A DNA stretch of 28,350 bases from CAZMRF01 sp964568735 (GTDB lineage: Bacteria; Acidobacteriota; Polarisedimenticolia; JACPZX01), in contig CAZMRF010000066.1 in NCBI GenBank assembly GCA_964568735.1, forward strand, positions 1-28,350, given 5' to 3'. Positions within the stretch are counted from its first letter, which is position 1. Every line of letters begins with the position of its first letter. Made by a program: the position numbers and the translations under genes. Positions 1 to 6,900 of the stretch are shown piece after piece. The notes below the pieces were generated by a model. It saw only the letters and a program-made list of their open reading frames with translations. It made no database searches and had not been told where the DNA came from.

Positions 1-32
1 CAACTACAAGATCGATGATGATCCAGAAATGA

Positions 33-902
33 TCAGTTCTTGGTGAGCGTCAACATGCACTGGATGAGGGGCTTCGGGGGGGCCTGCCAGGGGATGGCGT
101 TGTGCTTCCCGGCTTCCGTCGGAACGAGGTTCGGATTCCCGGTGGTGACGTTCCCGAATGTGAAGAAACCCTGGCGGACGTCGCAGGCACTCGGGTTGGT
201 ACCTGCGTTGAGGGGACTGCAGGGGCCGTTCTCGGCGTTCCCCGTGTTGCCCCTGTCCATATTGGTGACGGCTGCGATGGCGAACCAGGCGTCGCCGGGG
301 AGCCTCAGGAGGACAGCCGTCGGGTAGTCCATCATCGAGGCAATCGAGTAGTAGCCAGGGTAGTTACCGCTGGCCTGGAAAAACCCGAAGTAGGGGTTCA
401 GGATGTTGTCGTCGTTCGAGTAGAGGTAGGGTCCATAGTCGTTGTAGCTGTTGAAGTACGAGAAGGGCGCTGCCGGCCGCGTATTGTCACAGCAACCATC
501 GACGCCGGATGTTGCCCAGTTGTTCGATCCGAGGCAGACGGAGCCGAGGGGGAAGCCATCCGCCGGGAATGCCACTGCCGCGTCGAGGAGATTCAACGGG
601 AACAGACCGCTGTCGTTCCCGTTGAAGGCCTTCGACGCGTAGCCCGTCCCCGTGTTGCCCAGCCCCGAGTTCACTGACCTGTTGCCGAAGCCGAACTGCC
701 AGAAGACGCCCGTGATGTCGTTCTTCGTGAAGCCTCCCGGAACTGGCTCGAAGTAGGCTTTATTGGCGCACTGGAAGAGTGCGTAGGTCTCCTGGCTGGA
801 GGCGCAGAATGGGAACGCGGCGTCGCCGGCGGAGAGGAGTGCCAGGAGCGCGAGCGCGCACCTGACCGAAGACGCGACTCGACGAGCGTGAACCCGTGCC
901 AT
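33..902 (-). CDS. Exported Cys- and Tyr/Asn-rich protein of unknown function
   Basis: A 289-residue protein that I do not recognise. The N-terminus is a classical signal peptide: Arg-rich residues 1-14, a hydrophobic core around 15-25 (CALALLALLSAG) and a likely Sec cleavage near residue 28. The mature part has several cysteines, including an adjacent pair in DGCCDN, and many Tyr, Asn, Gly and Phe residues, which fits a disulfide-stabilised extracellular beta-rich domain. No transmembrane helix or sorting tail is visible after the signal peptide. The ATG at 902 has GGGAG five bases upstream, and a promoter-like pair lies at 943-972. The gene stands alone, with abiEii ending about 220 bases upstream on the same strand. 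Its base composition looks somewhat less GC-rich than the central genes. The coding call is firm because of the signal peptide and Shine-Dalgarno; the function is open. Confidence 0.8.
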   Translation of the reverse strand: MARVHARRVASSVRCALALLALLSAGDAAFPFCASSQETYALFQCANKAYFEPVPGGFTKNDITGVFWQFGFGNRSVNSGLGNTGTGYASKAFNGNDSGLFPLNLLDAAVAFPADGFPLGSVCLGSNNWATSGVDGCCDNTRPAAPFSYFNSYNDYGPYLYSNDDNILNPYFGFFQASGNYPGYYSIASMMDYPTAVLLRLPGDAWFAIAAVTNMDRGNTGNAENGPCSPLNAGTNPSACDVRQGFFTFGNVTTGNPNLVPTEAGKHNAIPWQAPPKPLIQCMLTLTKN

Positions 903-942
903 GGGAGCTCCCGGCAGGGCCGTGGGGGTAGCGGTAAGTCTC

Positions 943-972
943 CATATACGTCGAAATCCCTCAGCAGATCAA
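943..972 (-). promoter_or_regulatory. Candidate sigma-70-type promoter of the exported protein gene
   Basis: On the minus strand a TTGATC hexamer (972-967) is separated by 18 bases from TATATG (948-943). Each matches four of six bases of the -35 and -10 consensus. It would place transcription start near 936 and give a leader of about 35 bases before the ATG at 902. This is pattern recognition only. Confidence 0.35.
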
Positions 973-1098
973 GGACGAATCCCCGTGTGGGTCTCGTGCG
1001 GGGCCTTGCACTCGGAGCCATCCCGATCGGGAGATCCCTCGTGAGGCTACCGGGAGGAACTCGAGCTGGCAGCCGCGTGCGAGGCCGAGCTCGTACGT

Positions 1099-1128
1099 GC
1101 CTGAACGTCAGTCATTCCTGGTTCAGGC
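1099..1128 (-). terminator. Inverted repeat at the abiEii stop codon
   Basis: GCCTGAAC (1099-1106) and its perfect complement GTTCAGGC (1121-1128) can form an 8-bp stem with a 14-base loop overlapping the abiEii stop. There is no T tract on the minus-strand side, so it may be a weak or factor-dependent terminator, or chance. The rest of 903-1122 holds only the candidate promoter at 943-972. Confidence 0.3.
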
Positions 1129-1938
1129 GTTCTTGCGCCGAAGCTCGGCGAGGAGGCTTTCGCGATCCATGAGCTGTCGATCGCGGGGGTCTTCCAGGAA
1201 AGGCTCGACGTCGCGGAGGGCCGCTGGCCAGCCGAGCTCCTCCAGCCGGCGGCGGAGGACACGCCGCCAGGTCGCCGGTCCTACTTCCGCGCCCTTCCAC
1301 CGCGTCTGCGCGAGGGCATTTGTGAGGAGCGTGAAATTGGGCTGCGGCCGGTCAGGGTGCGTGGTGTACCAGGCGAGGTCGAAGATGTCCCGTCCCTTCG
1401 CATATCGGCGAGCGAGGACGGCATGGATCTTCCCCGCCATGCAGGAGCCGAGGTCATGCACGCGGAAGGTGATCGGGAAGTGGCGTGTCACCAGGCGCGT
1501 CTCCGTGATCGCACCGGCCGGCGGGCGAGTGTCCACGTCGATCCGGATCATCAGCTTCGCTCCTCTCGCCGGCGAGAGCGACGTCTCATGGAGCAGACCG
1601 GGAAACCGGACCTCGGCGCACTGAACGGTCCGGGTCATCCTGAGAGTTACCTCCACCTCGTAGGCGGCAAGCTCGAAGTCGCGCTTGACGGCCGCCGCCA
1701 CCGCTCGTAGCCCCTTGTCGTGCTCGGGCCGTTCGAGGGAGAAGTCGAGATCCTCGGAGAAGCGCCTCAACCCATGGAGGAACCTCAGAGCTGTCCCACC
1801 CTGAAAGGCCATGGCCGCGAAGCCTCCAGCATCCTGGATGGACCTGAGAGCGTGGGCCTGGAGGTACTCGCGGACGAGGTTGAGCCGCCTTCGAGGGTCG
1901 GCCTGCGCCGCGGCGAGCGCGAGGAGCTGCTCCTTCAT
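1123..1938 (-). CDS. abiEii: AbiEii/AbiGii-family nucleotidyltransferase toxin
   Basis: Toxin of a type IV AbiE toxin-antitoxin system. Family members are nucleotidyltransferases that act on tRNA or nucleotides and arrest growth, for example during phage infection. The 271-residue protein carries the family core: GGTALRFLHGLRRFSEDLDF at about 48-67 is the G-G-T then R-x-S-x-D-L-D-F nucleotidyltransferase motif with paired metal-binding Asp residues. Further on are a RIDVDTRPP strand and the C-terminal block KIHAVLARRYAKGRDIFDL with the conserved Lys, Arg and Asp residues. Length is normal for the family and no catalytic position looks lost. The start codon overlaps the antitoxin stop in ATGA (1935-1938), so the two are translationally coupled. 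Family assignment is very secure; a defence role here is inferred from homologues. Confidence 0.95.
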   Translation of the reverse strand: MKEQLLALAAAQADPRRRLNLVREYLQAHALRSIQDAGGFAAMAFQGGTALRFLHGLRRFSEDLDFSLERPEHDKGLRAVAAAVKRDFELAAYEVEVTLRMTRTVQCAEVRFPGLLHETSLSPARGAKLMIRIDVDTRPPAGAITETRLVTRHFPITFRVHDLGSCMAGKIHAVLARRYAKGRDIFDLAWYTTHPDRPQPNFTLLTNALAQTRWKGAEVGPATWRRVLRRRLEELGWPAALRDVEPFLEDPRDRQLMDRESLLAELRRKNA

Positions 1939-2570
1939 GGCAGCCGCTCTTCGTTCTCTCCCTCGAGCAGTCGCGCCGCCTGCGAAGCGGCCCGGACCAG
2001 TTTCGGGCTGGAGGCCCTCACTGCGTATCGGCGCAGCTTCTCAGCGTCTACGGATCCGGGAGCCAACCGAAGCTCGCTCACGAAGGAAGAACCGATGACG
2101 CCCGGCGTCAGGTAGAAAAGATCGAGAAGCGCCTTTTCGGAGTCGGCCACGTACGAGCGGAGTCCGCCTCCGGCGTCGAACTCGCTGTAGCCCCAGAACA
2201 GGCTCTTCTTGAGGTGGCGATAGAGGAAGGATCCGAGCGGCGTATCGAAGCGCCCAGGCCGTCCGGTCGTGACGCTCGTCACCACCGGGACCGACTCCGG
2301 AATCGCGCCATGGTACGAGAGCGCGGACTGCAGGCTGACGTAGGAAGGCCTCCGCAATCGTGAGGCAACCGCCAGCGGATCAGGAGGCGAGCCTGCGTAG
2401 GGAGGAGCGAGCGCGTAGAGCCCTCTCCGGAGCTGGATCAGGCGCCTGGCAGCAACCCACCGGCTGATCTCGCGGCTGACCTCCGCCGGCGAGTCGCGGC
2501 CCGCGAGCAGCATCGAGGCTTCGAAGAGCGTGCTACCGCGAAGGAGCCCCAGGAGATCAGGCCATTTCAT
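1935..2570 (-). CDS. abiEi: AbiEi antitoxin, winged-helix transcriptional regulator
   Basis: Antitoxin of the AbiE pair (211 residues). Family members have an N-terminal winged helix that binds inverted repeats in their own promoter, and a C-terminal domain needed for toxin neutralisation. The N-terminal 60 residues here read as a wHTH, ending in RRLIQLRRGLYAL. The central block YVSLQSALSYHGAIPE, then TSVTTGRPGRFDTPLGSFLY and LFWGY, is the hallmark AbiEi segment, and DSEKALLDLFYL follows. I chose the ATG at 2570, giving MKWPDLLG, because it begins at the usual distance from the wHTH. The frame is open further upstream into the divergent gene, but that stretch shows no homology. The Shine-Dalgarno is weak. 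A perfect palindrome 10 bases upstream is the likely operator, so autorepression is probable. Confidence 0.94.
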   Translation of the reverse strand: MKWPDLLGLLRGSTLFEASMLLAGRDSPAEVSREISRWVAARRLIQLRRGLYALAPPYAGSPPDPLAVASRLRRPSYVSLQSALSYHGAIPESVPVVTSVTTGRPGRFDTPLGSFLYRHLKKSLFWGYSEFDAGGGLRSYVADSEKALLDLFYLTPGVIGSSFVSELRLAPGSVDAEKLRRYAVRASSPKLVRAASQAARLLEGENEERLP

Positions 2571-2580
2571 ACCTATAACT

Positions 2581-2594
2581 TGCCATATATGGCA
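2581..2594. promoter_or_regulatory. Perfect 14-bp palindrome, probable AbiEi operator
   Basis: TGCCATATATGGCA is fully self-complementary and lies in an AT-rich island inside otherwise very GC-rich DNA, 10 bases upstream of the abiEi start. AbiEi proteins are known to bind inverted repeats and repress their own operon. This site sits in the right place to do that. It is also within the 172-base region shared with the divergent phospholipid-repair gene, which it might affect too. Confidence 0.6.
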
Positions 2595-2651
2595 TATTAC
2601 TGCAACCATAAGGCTCAACGCGCCCCCGCAACCGCAGCCTGCACCCCGGGT

Positions 2652-2657
2652 ATACTC
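2652..2657 (+). promoter_or_regulatory. Candidate -10 element of the lplT-aas fusion gene
   Basis: TATACT in the context GGGTATACTCC matches five of six -10 consensus bases and lies about 85 bases before the chosen ATG at 2743. No convincing -35 hexamer is present at 16-18 bases upstream. If real, transcription would begin near 2664, supporting the downstream start codon rather than the long open frame from 2530. Confidence 0.35.
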
Positions 2658-2742
2658 CCGCCTCGCGGCGCTCGCAGCGCGGCCCGGCCCCCGATGCAAG
2701 CTCGATCCCGCTCTCGAGGACGAGACGGCGTGGTCCGGCGCG

Positions 2743-5700
2743 ATGGAGGCGCCGCGGGATTGCCACCCGTTGAGCCGCGACATCAAGCACCCCCTGCGGG
2801 GACTCCTGATCGCCCAGTTCCTGGGCGCCTTCAACGACAACGCCTGGAAGCTCCTGATCGCGCTCCTCTCCATCCGCGTCGTCACGGAGCAGCTCGGAGC
2901 GGAGAGCCCTGCTCTCGCCAGCGCGGCCCAGATGCGCGCCACTCTCGCCTTCGTCATCTTCACGCTGCCCCTGATGCTCGTCTCGCTGCCCGCCGGCGCC
3001 TTCGTGGACCGGATGAGCAAGCGGTCGGTCATCGTGGCGATGAAGGCGCTGGAGATCGGCCTGATGGCCGCCGGGATGGCCGCACTCTACCTGGATCCCT
3101 CCGGGACCATCCTCCCTCTGATCCTCCTGGGGCTGATGGGCGCGCAGAGCGCCATCTTCAGTCCGGCGAAGTACGGGATCCTCCCCGAGATCCTCCCCCA
3201 CGATCGCCTCTCGCGGGGGAACGCCCTCCTCGAGATGTGCACCTTCCTGGCGATCATCGCCGGGACGGCGTGCAGCGGGCTGCTCCTGGACTCTGCGGGA
3301 GCCCGGCCATGGATCGCGGGCGTGCTCCTGACGTTCCTGTCGATCATCGGCTACTTCGCGTCGCGCACCGTCCCCGACGTGCCTCCCGCCCGCACGAGCG
3401 GCGCTTTCTCCGAATCGATCAAGGGAGCCTGGTCCGCCATCCGCGGAGATCGGATTCTGTGGCTGACGGTCCTCGGATCGGCATTCTTCTGGGCGATCGC
3501 GAGCCTGCTCGGCCAGAACATCCTGGTCTACGCCAAATCGCACCTCGGTCTCTCGGACACCTGGACCGGATCTCTCCTGGCCGTCTTCGGCCTCGGCGTG
3601 GGAGCCGGGAGCATTCTCGCCGCGCGATGGTCGGCGGCCAAGGTCGAATACGGCCTCATTCCCCTCGGCGCGGTCGCGCTCGCTGCCTCTACGTTGCTTC
3701 TGGGCCTTCTCGCGCCGGGCCTGGCGGGGACGCTCTTCTTCATGGCCGTCCTCGGCCTCTCGAGCGGCTTCCTCATCGTCCCGCTCAACTCGCTGATCCA
3801 GTGGAAATCCCCGGCCGAGCACAGAGGCGGCGTGATCGCCCTGGCGAACGTCCTCGTCTTTGCGGGAGTCCTCGCCGGCTCTCTCGGTGCCCAGGCGCTG
3901 TCGAGCGCCGGGCTCTCCCCGAGAGGAATCCTCATCGCCGCGGCCATCGCGACGCTCGGCGGAACGGCCTGGGCGCTGTGGCTCCTCCCCGAGGCGCTCC
4001 TCCGCTTCGTGCTCATCCTCCTGACGCACACCTTCTACCGCCTCGACGTCATCGGAAGAGAGCACGTCCCGCAGGAGGGCGGCGCTCTCCTCGTTCCCAA
4101 CCACGTCTCTTTCGCGGACGGCCTCTTCCTGATCGCGAGCATCGACCGGCCCGTCCGCTTCATCGTGGACTCGTCGTACTTCCACCACCCGGCCATCGAG
4201 CCCTTCGTGAAGGCGATGGGGGCCATTCCGATCTCCGCTTCGGGCGGCCCCCGCGTGATCCTCAGGGCCTTCCGCGACGCGGGCAAGTATCTCGACGAGG
4301 GGCAGATCGTCTGCATCTTCGCGGAAGGGCAGATCACGAGGACCGGGATGCTCCTCCCCTTCCGGCGCGGCCTCGAGCGGATCATCAAGGGGCGCACCGC
4401 GCCGATCCTCCCCATGCATCTCGACAAGGTCTGGGGCAGCGTCTTCAGCCGCGCGGGCGGGCGCTTCTTCGCCCGGCCCCCCCGGAGGATTCCCTACCCG
4501 GTAACGGTCTCGATAGGAAAGCCTCTCCCGGCGGAGGCCCCGCTCCACAAAGTCAGGGAGTCCGTCATGGAGCTGGGCGCCGAGGCCTGGTCGCGCAGGA
4601 AGAGGGAGCGCCCCGCGCTGCACCGATCGTTCGTCCGCCTGGCCCGGCTTCACCCTCTCGGCTTCGCGATGGCGGACGGAGAGACGCCGAGGCTCTCCCG
4701 GTTCGGGACGCTGGCAGGTGCCGTGGCGCTGGCGCGCGCGTTGCGCGAAGCGTGGAAGGGGCAGCCCTACGTCGGCATCCTTCTCCCCCCGAGCGTGCCG
4801 GGGGCTCTCGTGAATCTCGCCGCGTCGCTTTCGTGCCGCGCCAGCGTGAACCTGAACTACACCTCCGGGCGCGCCGGGATGGAGTCGGCAGCGCGGCAGG
4901 CGGGGCTCCGCACGATTGTGACCAGCCGGAGGTTCCTCGAAAAGGCCGGCCTGGAGCTTCCTGCGGGCATGACCCCGGTCTTCATCGAGGAGGTGGCCGC
5001 CTCGCTCCGCTGGCACTCGCGCCTCACCGCCTTCCTTCTTTCGACGCTGGCTCCCGCGCGGCTTCTCGAGCTTGCGTGCGGCGCGGAGCGTCGAGCCGGA
5101 GCGGACGAGATCGTGACCGTGATCTTCAGCAGCGGGAGCACGGGCGAGCCCAAGGGGGTGATGCTCTCGCACTTCAACGTGGACTCGAACATCCAGGCGG
5201 TCGCGCAGGTATTCCAGACCTCGCCCTCGGACAGGCTCCTGGGAATCCTGCCCCTCTTCCACTCGTTCGGGTACCTGACGCTCTGGCTCGCGGCCAGCGA
5301 GAGGATCGGCATCGTCTTCCACCCCAGCCCCATCGATGCCGCCGCCGTGGGCGAGCTGGTGCACCGGTACCGGGTGAGCCTTCTCATGGCCACGCCGACC
5401 TTTCTCCAGATCTACATCAGGCGATGCACTCCGGCGCAGTTCGGATCGCTCCGCGTCGTGCTCGCCGGAGCCGAGAAGCTCTCCCCCGCCCTCGCGGAGG
5501 ACTTCGAGGATCAGTTCGGAATCCGCCCCCTCGAGGGCTACGGCGCGACGGAGTGCTCGCCCGCCATCGCCGTGGGCGTGCCCGACTTCCGCGCTCCCGG
5601 CTTCTACCAGCCGGGCTCCCGCAGGGGATTCGTCGGGCAGCCCCTCCCGGGGGAGGCTGTGCGCATCGTGGACGCGGAGAGCTTCGAGCTGCTCCCGCCG

Positions 5701-6192
5701 GGAAGCCCGGGCATGCTCCTCGTGAAGGGGCCCAACGTCATGCGCGGCTACCTGGGCCGTGAGGACCTCACGCGAGGGGTGATGCGCGACGGCTGGTACG
5801 TCACCGGGGACATCGCGCTCCTCGACGAGGACGGCTTCCTCAAGATCACCGATCGCCTGTCGAGGTTCTCGAAGATCGGAGGCGAGATGGTCCCGCACGG
5901 ACGGGTCGAAGAGGCGCTGCACCAGGCCGCGGGCGCGAGGGAGCAGGTCTTCGCCGTCACCTCGGTCCCCGATGAGAAGAAGGGCGAGCGGCTCGCCGTC
6001 CTCCATACGCTGAAGGAGTCGGATATCCCAGGGGTGCTCGAGAAGATCGGCTCGAGCGGCCTGCCCAACCTCTTCATCCCCCGCCCCGCCTCCTTCATCA
6101 AGGTGGACAAGCTCCCCGTCCTCGGAACGGGCAAGCTGGACCTGCGCGAGATCCGGAAGATCGCCACCGGGCGGCTGTCGGGCCGCGAGTGA
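2743..6192 (+). CDS. aas: LplT-acyltransferase-acyl-ACP synthetase fusion (Aas-type lysophospholipid repair protein)
   Basis: A 1149-residue inner-membrane protein joining three activities that recycle lysophospholipids. Residues 1 to about 415 are an MFS/LplT-like transporter with the conserved AQFLGAFNDNAWKLL near the start. Next is a PlsC-type acyltransferase with the HX4D motif NHVSFAD at 453-459 and FAEG at 526. The C-terminal part is an AMP-binding acyl-ACP synthetase with P-loop SSGSTGEPKGV from about 796, GYGATECSP at 932-940, a YVTGD motif, and catalytic Lys1131 in GTGKLD. In E. coli, LplT and Aas are separate neighbours; three-part fusions are known elsewhere. The frame is open from 2530, but those 71 residues are Arg/Pro-rich and overlap the abiEi control region, so I start at MEAPRD. 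Acyl and head-group specificity cannot be read from sequence. Confidence 0.93.
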   Translation: MEAPRDCHPLSRDIKHPLRGLLIAQFLGAFNDNAWKLLIALLSIRVVTEQLGAESPALASAAQMRATLAFVIFTLPLMLVSLPAGAFVDRMSKRSVIVAMKALEIGLMAAGMAALYLDPSGTILPLILLGLMGAQSAIFSPAKYGILPEILPHDRLSRGNALLEMCTFLAIIAGTACSGLLLDSAGARPWIAGVLLTFLSIIGYFASRTVPDVPPARTSGAFSESIKGAWSAIRGDRILWLTVLGSAFFWAIASLLGQNILVYAKSHLGLSDTWTGSLLAVFGLGVGAGSILAARWSAAKVEYGLIPLGAVALAASTLLLGLLAPGLAGTLFFMAVLGLSSGFLIVPLNSLIQWKSPAEHRGGVIALANVLVFAGVLAGSLGAQALSSAGLSPRGILIAAAIATLGGTAWALWLLPEALLRFVLILLTHTFYRLDVIGREHVPQEGGALLVPNHVSFADGLFLIASIDRPVRFIVDSSYFHHPAIEPFVKAMGAIPISASGGPRVILRAFRDAGKYLDEGQIVCIFAEGQITRTGMLLPFRRGLERIIKGRTAPILPMHLDKVWGSVFSRAGGRFFARPPRRIPYPVTVSIGKPLPAEAPLHKVRESVMELGAEAWSRRKRERPALHRSFVRLARLHPLGFAMADGETPRLSRFGTLAGAVALARALREAWKGQPYVGILLPPSVPGALVNLAASLSCRASVNLNYTSGRAGMESAARQAGLRTIVTSRRFLEKAGLELPAGMTPVFIEEVAASLRWHSRLTAFLLSTLAPARLLELACGAERRAGADEIVTVIFSSGSTGEPKGVMLSHFNVDSNIQAVAQVFQTSPSDRLLGILPLFHSFGYLTLWLAASERIGIVFHPSPIDAAAVGELVHRYRVSLLMATPTFLQIYIRRCTPAQFGSLRVVLAGAEKLSPALAEDFEDQFGIRPLEGYGATECSPAIAVGVPDFRAPGFYQPGSRRGFVGQPLPGEAVRIVDAESFELLPPGSPGMLLVKGPNVMRGYLGREDLTRGVMRDGWYVTGDIALLDEDGFLKITDRLSRFSKIGGEMVPHGRVEEALHQAAGAREQVFAVTSVPDEKKGERLAVLHTLKESDIPGVLEKIGSSGLPNLFIPRPASFIKVDKLPVLGTGKLDLREIRKIATGRLSGRE

Positions 6193-6204
6193 CACGAAAA
6201 GCCA

Positions 6205-6228
6205 CGGCCGGCCGTTCGATTCCGGCCG
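6205..6228 (+). terminator. GC-rich hairpin after the aas fusion gene
   Basis: CGGCCGG (6205-6211) and CCGGCCG (6222-6228) can pair as a 7-bp stem with a 10-base loop, starting 12 bases after the stop at 6192. No T tract follows, and further CCGGCCGG copies just downstream offer alternative pairings. It may be a partial terminator; readthrough into the ACT gene is possible. Confidence 0.35.
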
Positions 6229-6309
6229 GGACATCCTCCGGCCGGCATGGCAAGATCTCGAACGTCCGGCGAGACCGCCGGCAAACGACACACGATGGAG
6301 GACTACGAC

Positions 6310-6747
6310 ATGGCGGTCGCGGTGAAGAAGATCACGTTGTGGCGGCGCGAGGTGGACAACAGGCCCGGCATGCTGGCGAGCGCGCTCGAGCCGCTCGCCG
6401 GCGCCGGTGCAGACCTGCAGGTGGTGATGGCCTATCGCTACCCGGGCGAGGGACAGAAGGCAGCGGTGGAGCTCTACCCGGTCACCACGAAGAAGTCGAT
6501 GGCCGCGGCGCAGGCGGCGGGTCTGAGCGCCACCACGATACCGACGCTGCTGGTGGTGGGAGACAACAAGCCCGGCCTCGGCCACGCCACGGCGAAGGCG
6601 ATATCGGAGGCCGGTATCAACCTCGCCTTCCTCATGACCCAGGTGATCGGGCGGAAGTACGCGGCTGTGATCGGGTTCGAGAACGAGGCCGACGCGGCGA
6701 AGGCGGCGACCCTGGTGAAGAAGGCCGTCGCCCGGAAGAAAAAGTAG
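6310..6747 (+). CDS. Stand-alone tandem ACT-domain protein
   Basis: A 145-residue protein made almost entirely of two ACT domains, the small ligand-binding folds that usually sense amino acids when attached to metabolic enzymes. The first begins near residue 6, with NRPGMLASALEPLAGAGADL as its strand-helix core. The second begins near residue 77, with NKPGLGHATAKAISEAGINL. The C-terminus is a basic KKAVARKKK tail. No catalytic or DNA-binding domain is attached, so it probably acts as a free regulatory subunit or sensor. The ATG at 6310 has GGAGG at 6297-6301 with an 8-base spacer; two upstream in-frame ATGs (6247, 6295) lack this and would add a non-homologous leader. It lies 117 bases after the aas fusion and 153 bases before the radical SAM gene, neither of which reveals its ligand. 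Confidence 0.88.
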   Translation: MAVAVKKITLWRREVDNRPGMLASALEPLAGAGADLQVVMAYRYPGEGQKAAVELYPVTTKKSMAAAQAAGLSATTIPTLLVVGDNKPGLGHATAKAISEAGINLAFLMTQVIGRKYAAVIGFENEADAAKAATLVKKAVARKKK

Positions 6748-6863
6748 CCGTCAGATCCCTGGCCCTGCGAGATCATTCGATCGGGTTTCCTGCGCTTGCC
6801 GGTCAGAAGCCCATGCGGCGCACGTGGTTTGGACCGGCAGGGTCTCCCACACGCAGACTCTGC

Positions 6864-6869
6864 TATCCT
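6864..6869 (+). promoter_or_regulatory. Candidate extended -10 element of the radical SAM gene
   Basis: TGCTATCCT contains an extended -10 TGn followed by TATCCT, 31 bases before the GTG start. A -35 at normal spacing is not apparent. The same TATNCT form occurs before several other genes in this window. The remainder of the 6748-6900 gap shows no clear terminator. Confidence 0.3.
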
Positions 6870-6900
6870 CCTTGCCGTCTCCGGTCGAAGGAGGACCTCC

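Noticed and set aside
2530..2742. 71-residue N-terminal extension of the aas fusion protein
   Set aside because: It is Arg/Pro-rich, overlaps the abiEi start and operator and precedes a -10-like element. Homology starts at the ATG at 2743.
2557..6585. Very long minus-strand open frame (1342 codons) opposite the aas fusion
   Set aside because: It mirrors the real gene: the G/C-biased third positions remove stops on the opposite strand. Its product is Arg/Glu/Asp/Gly-rich without domains, while the plus frame has three complete enzyme domains.
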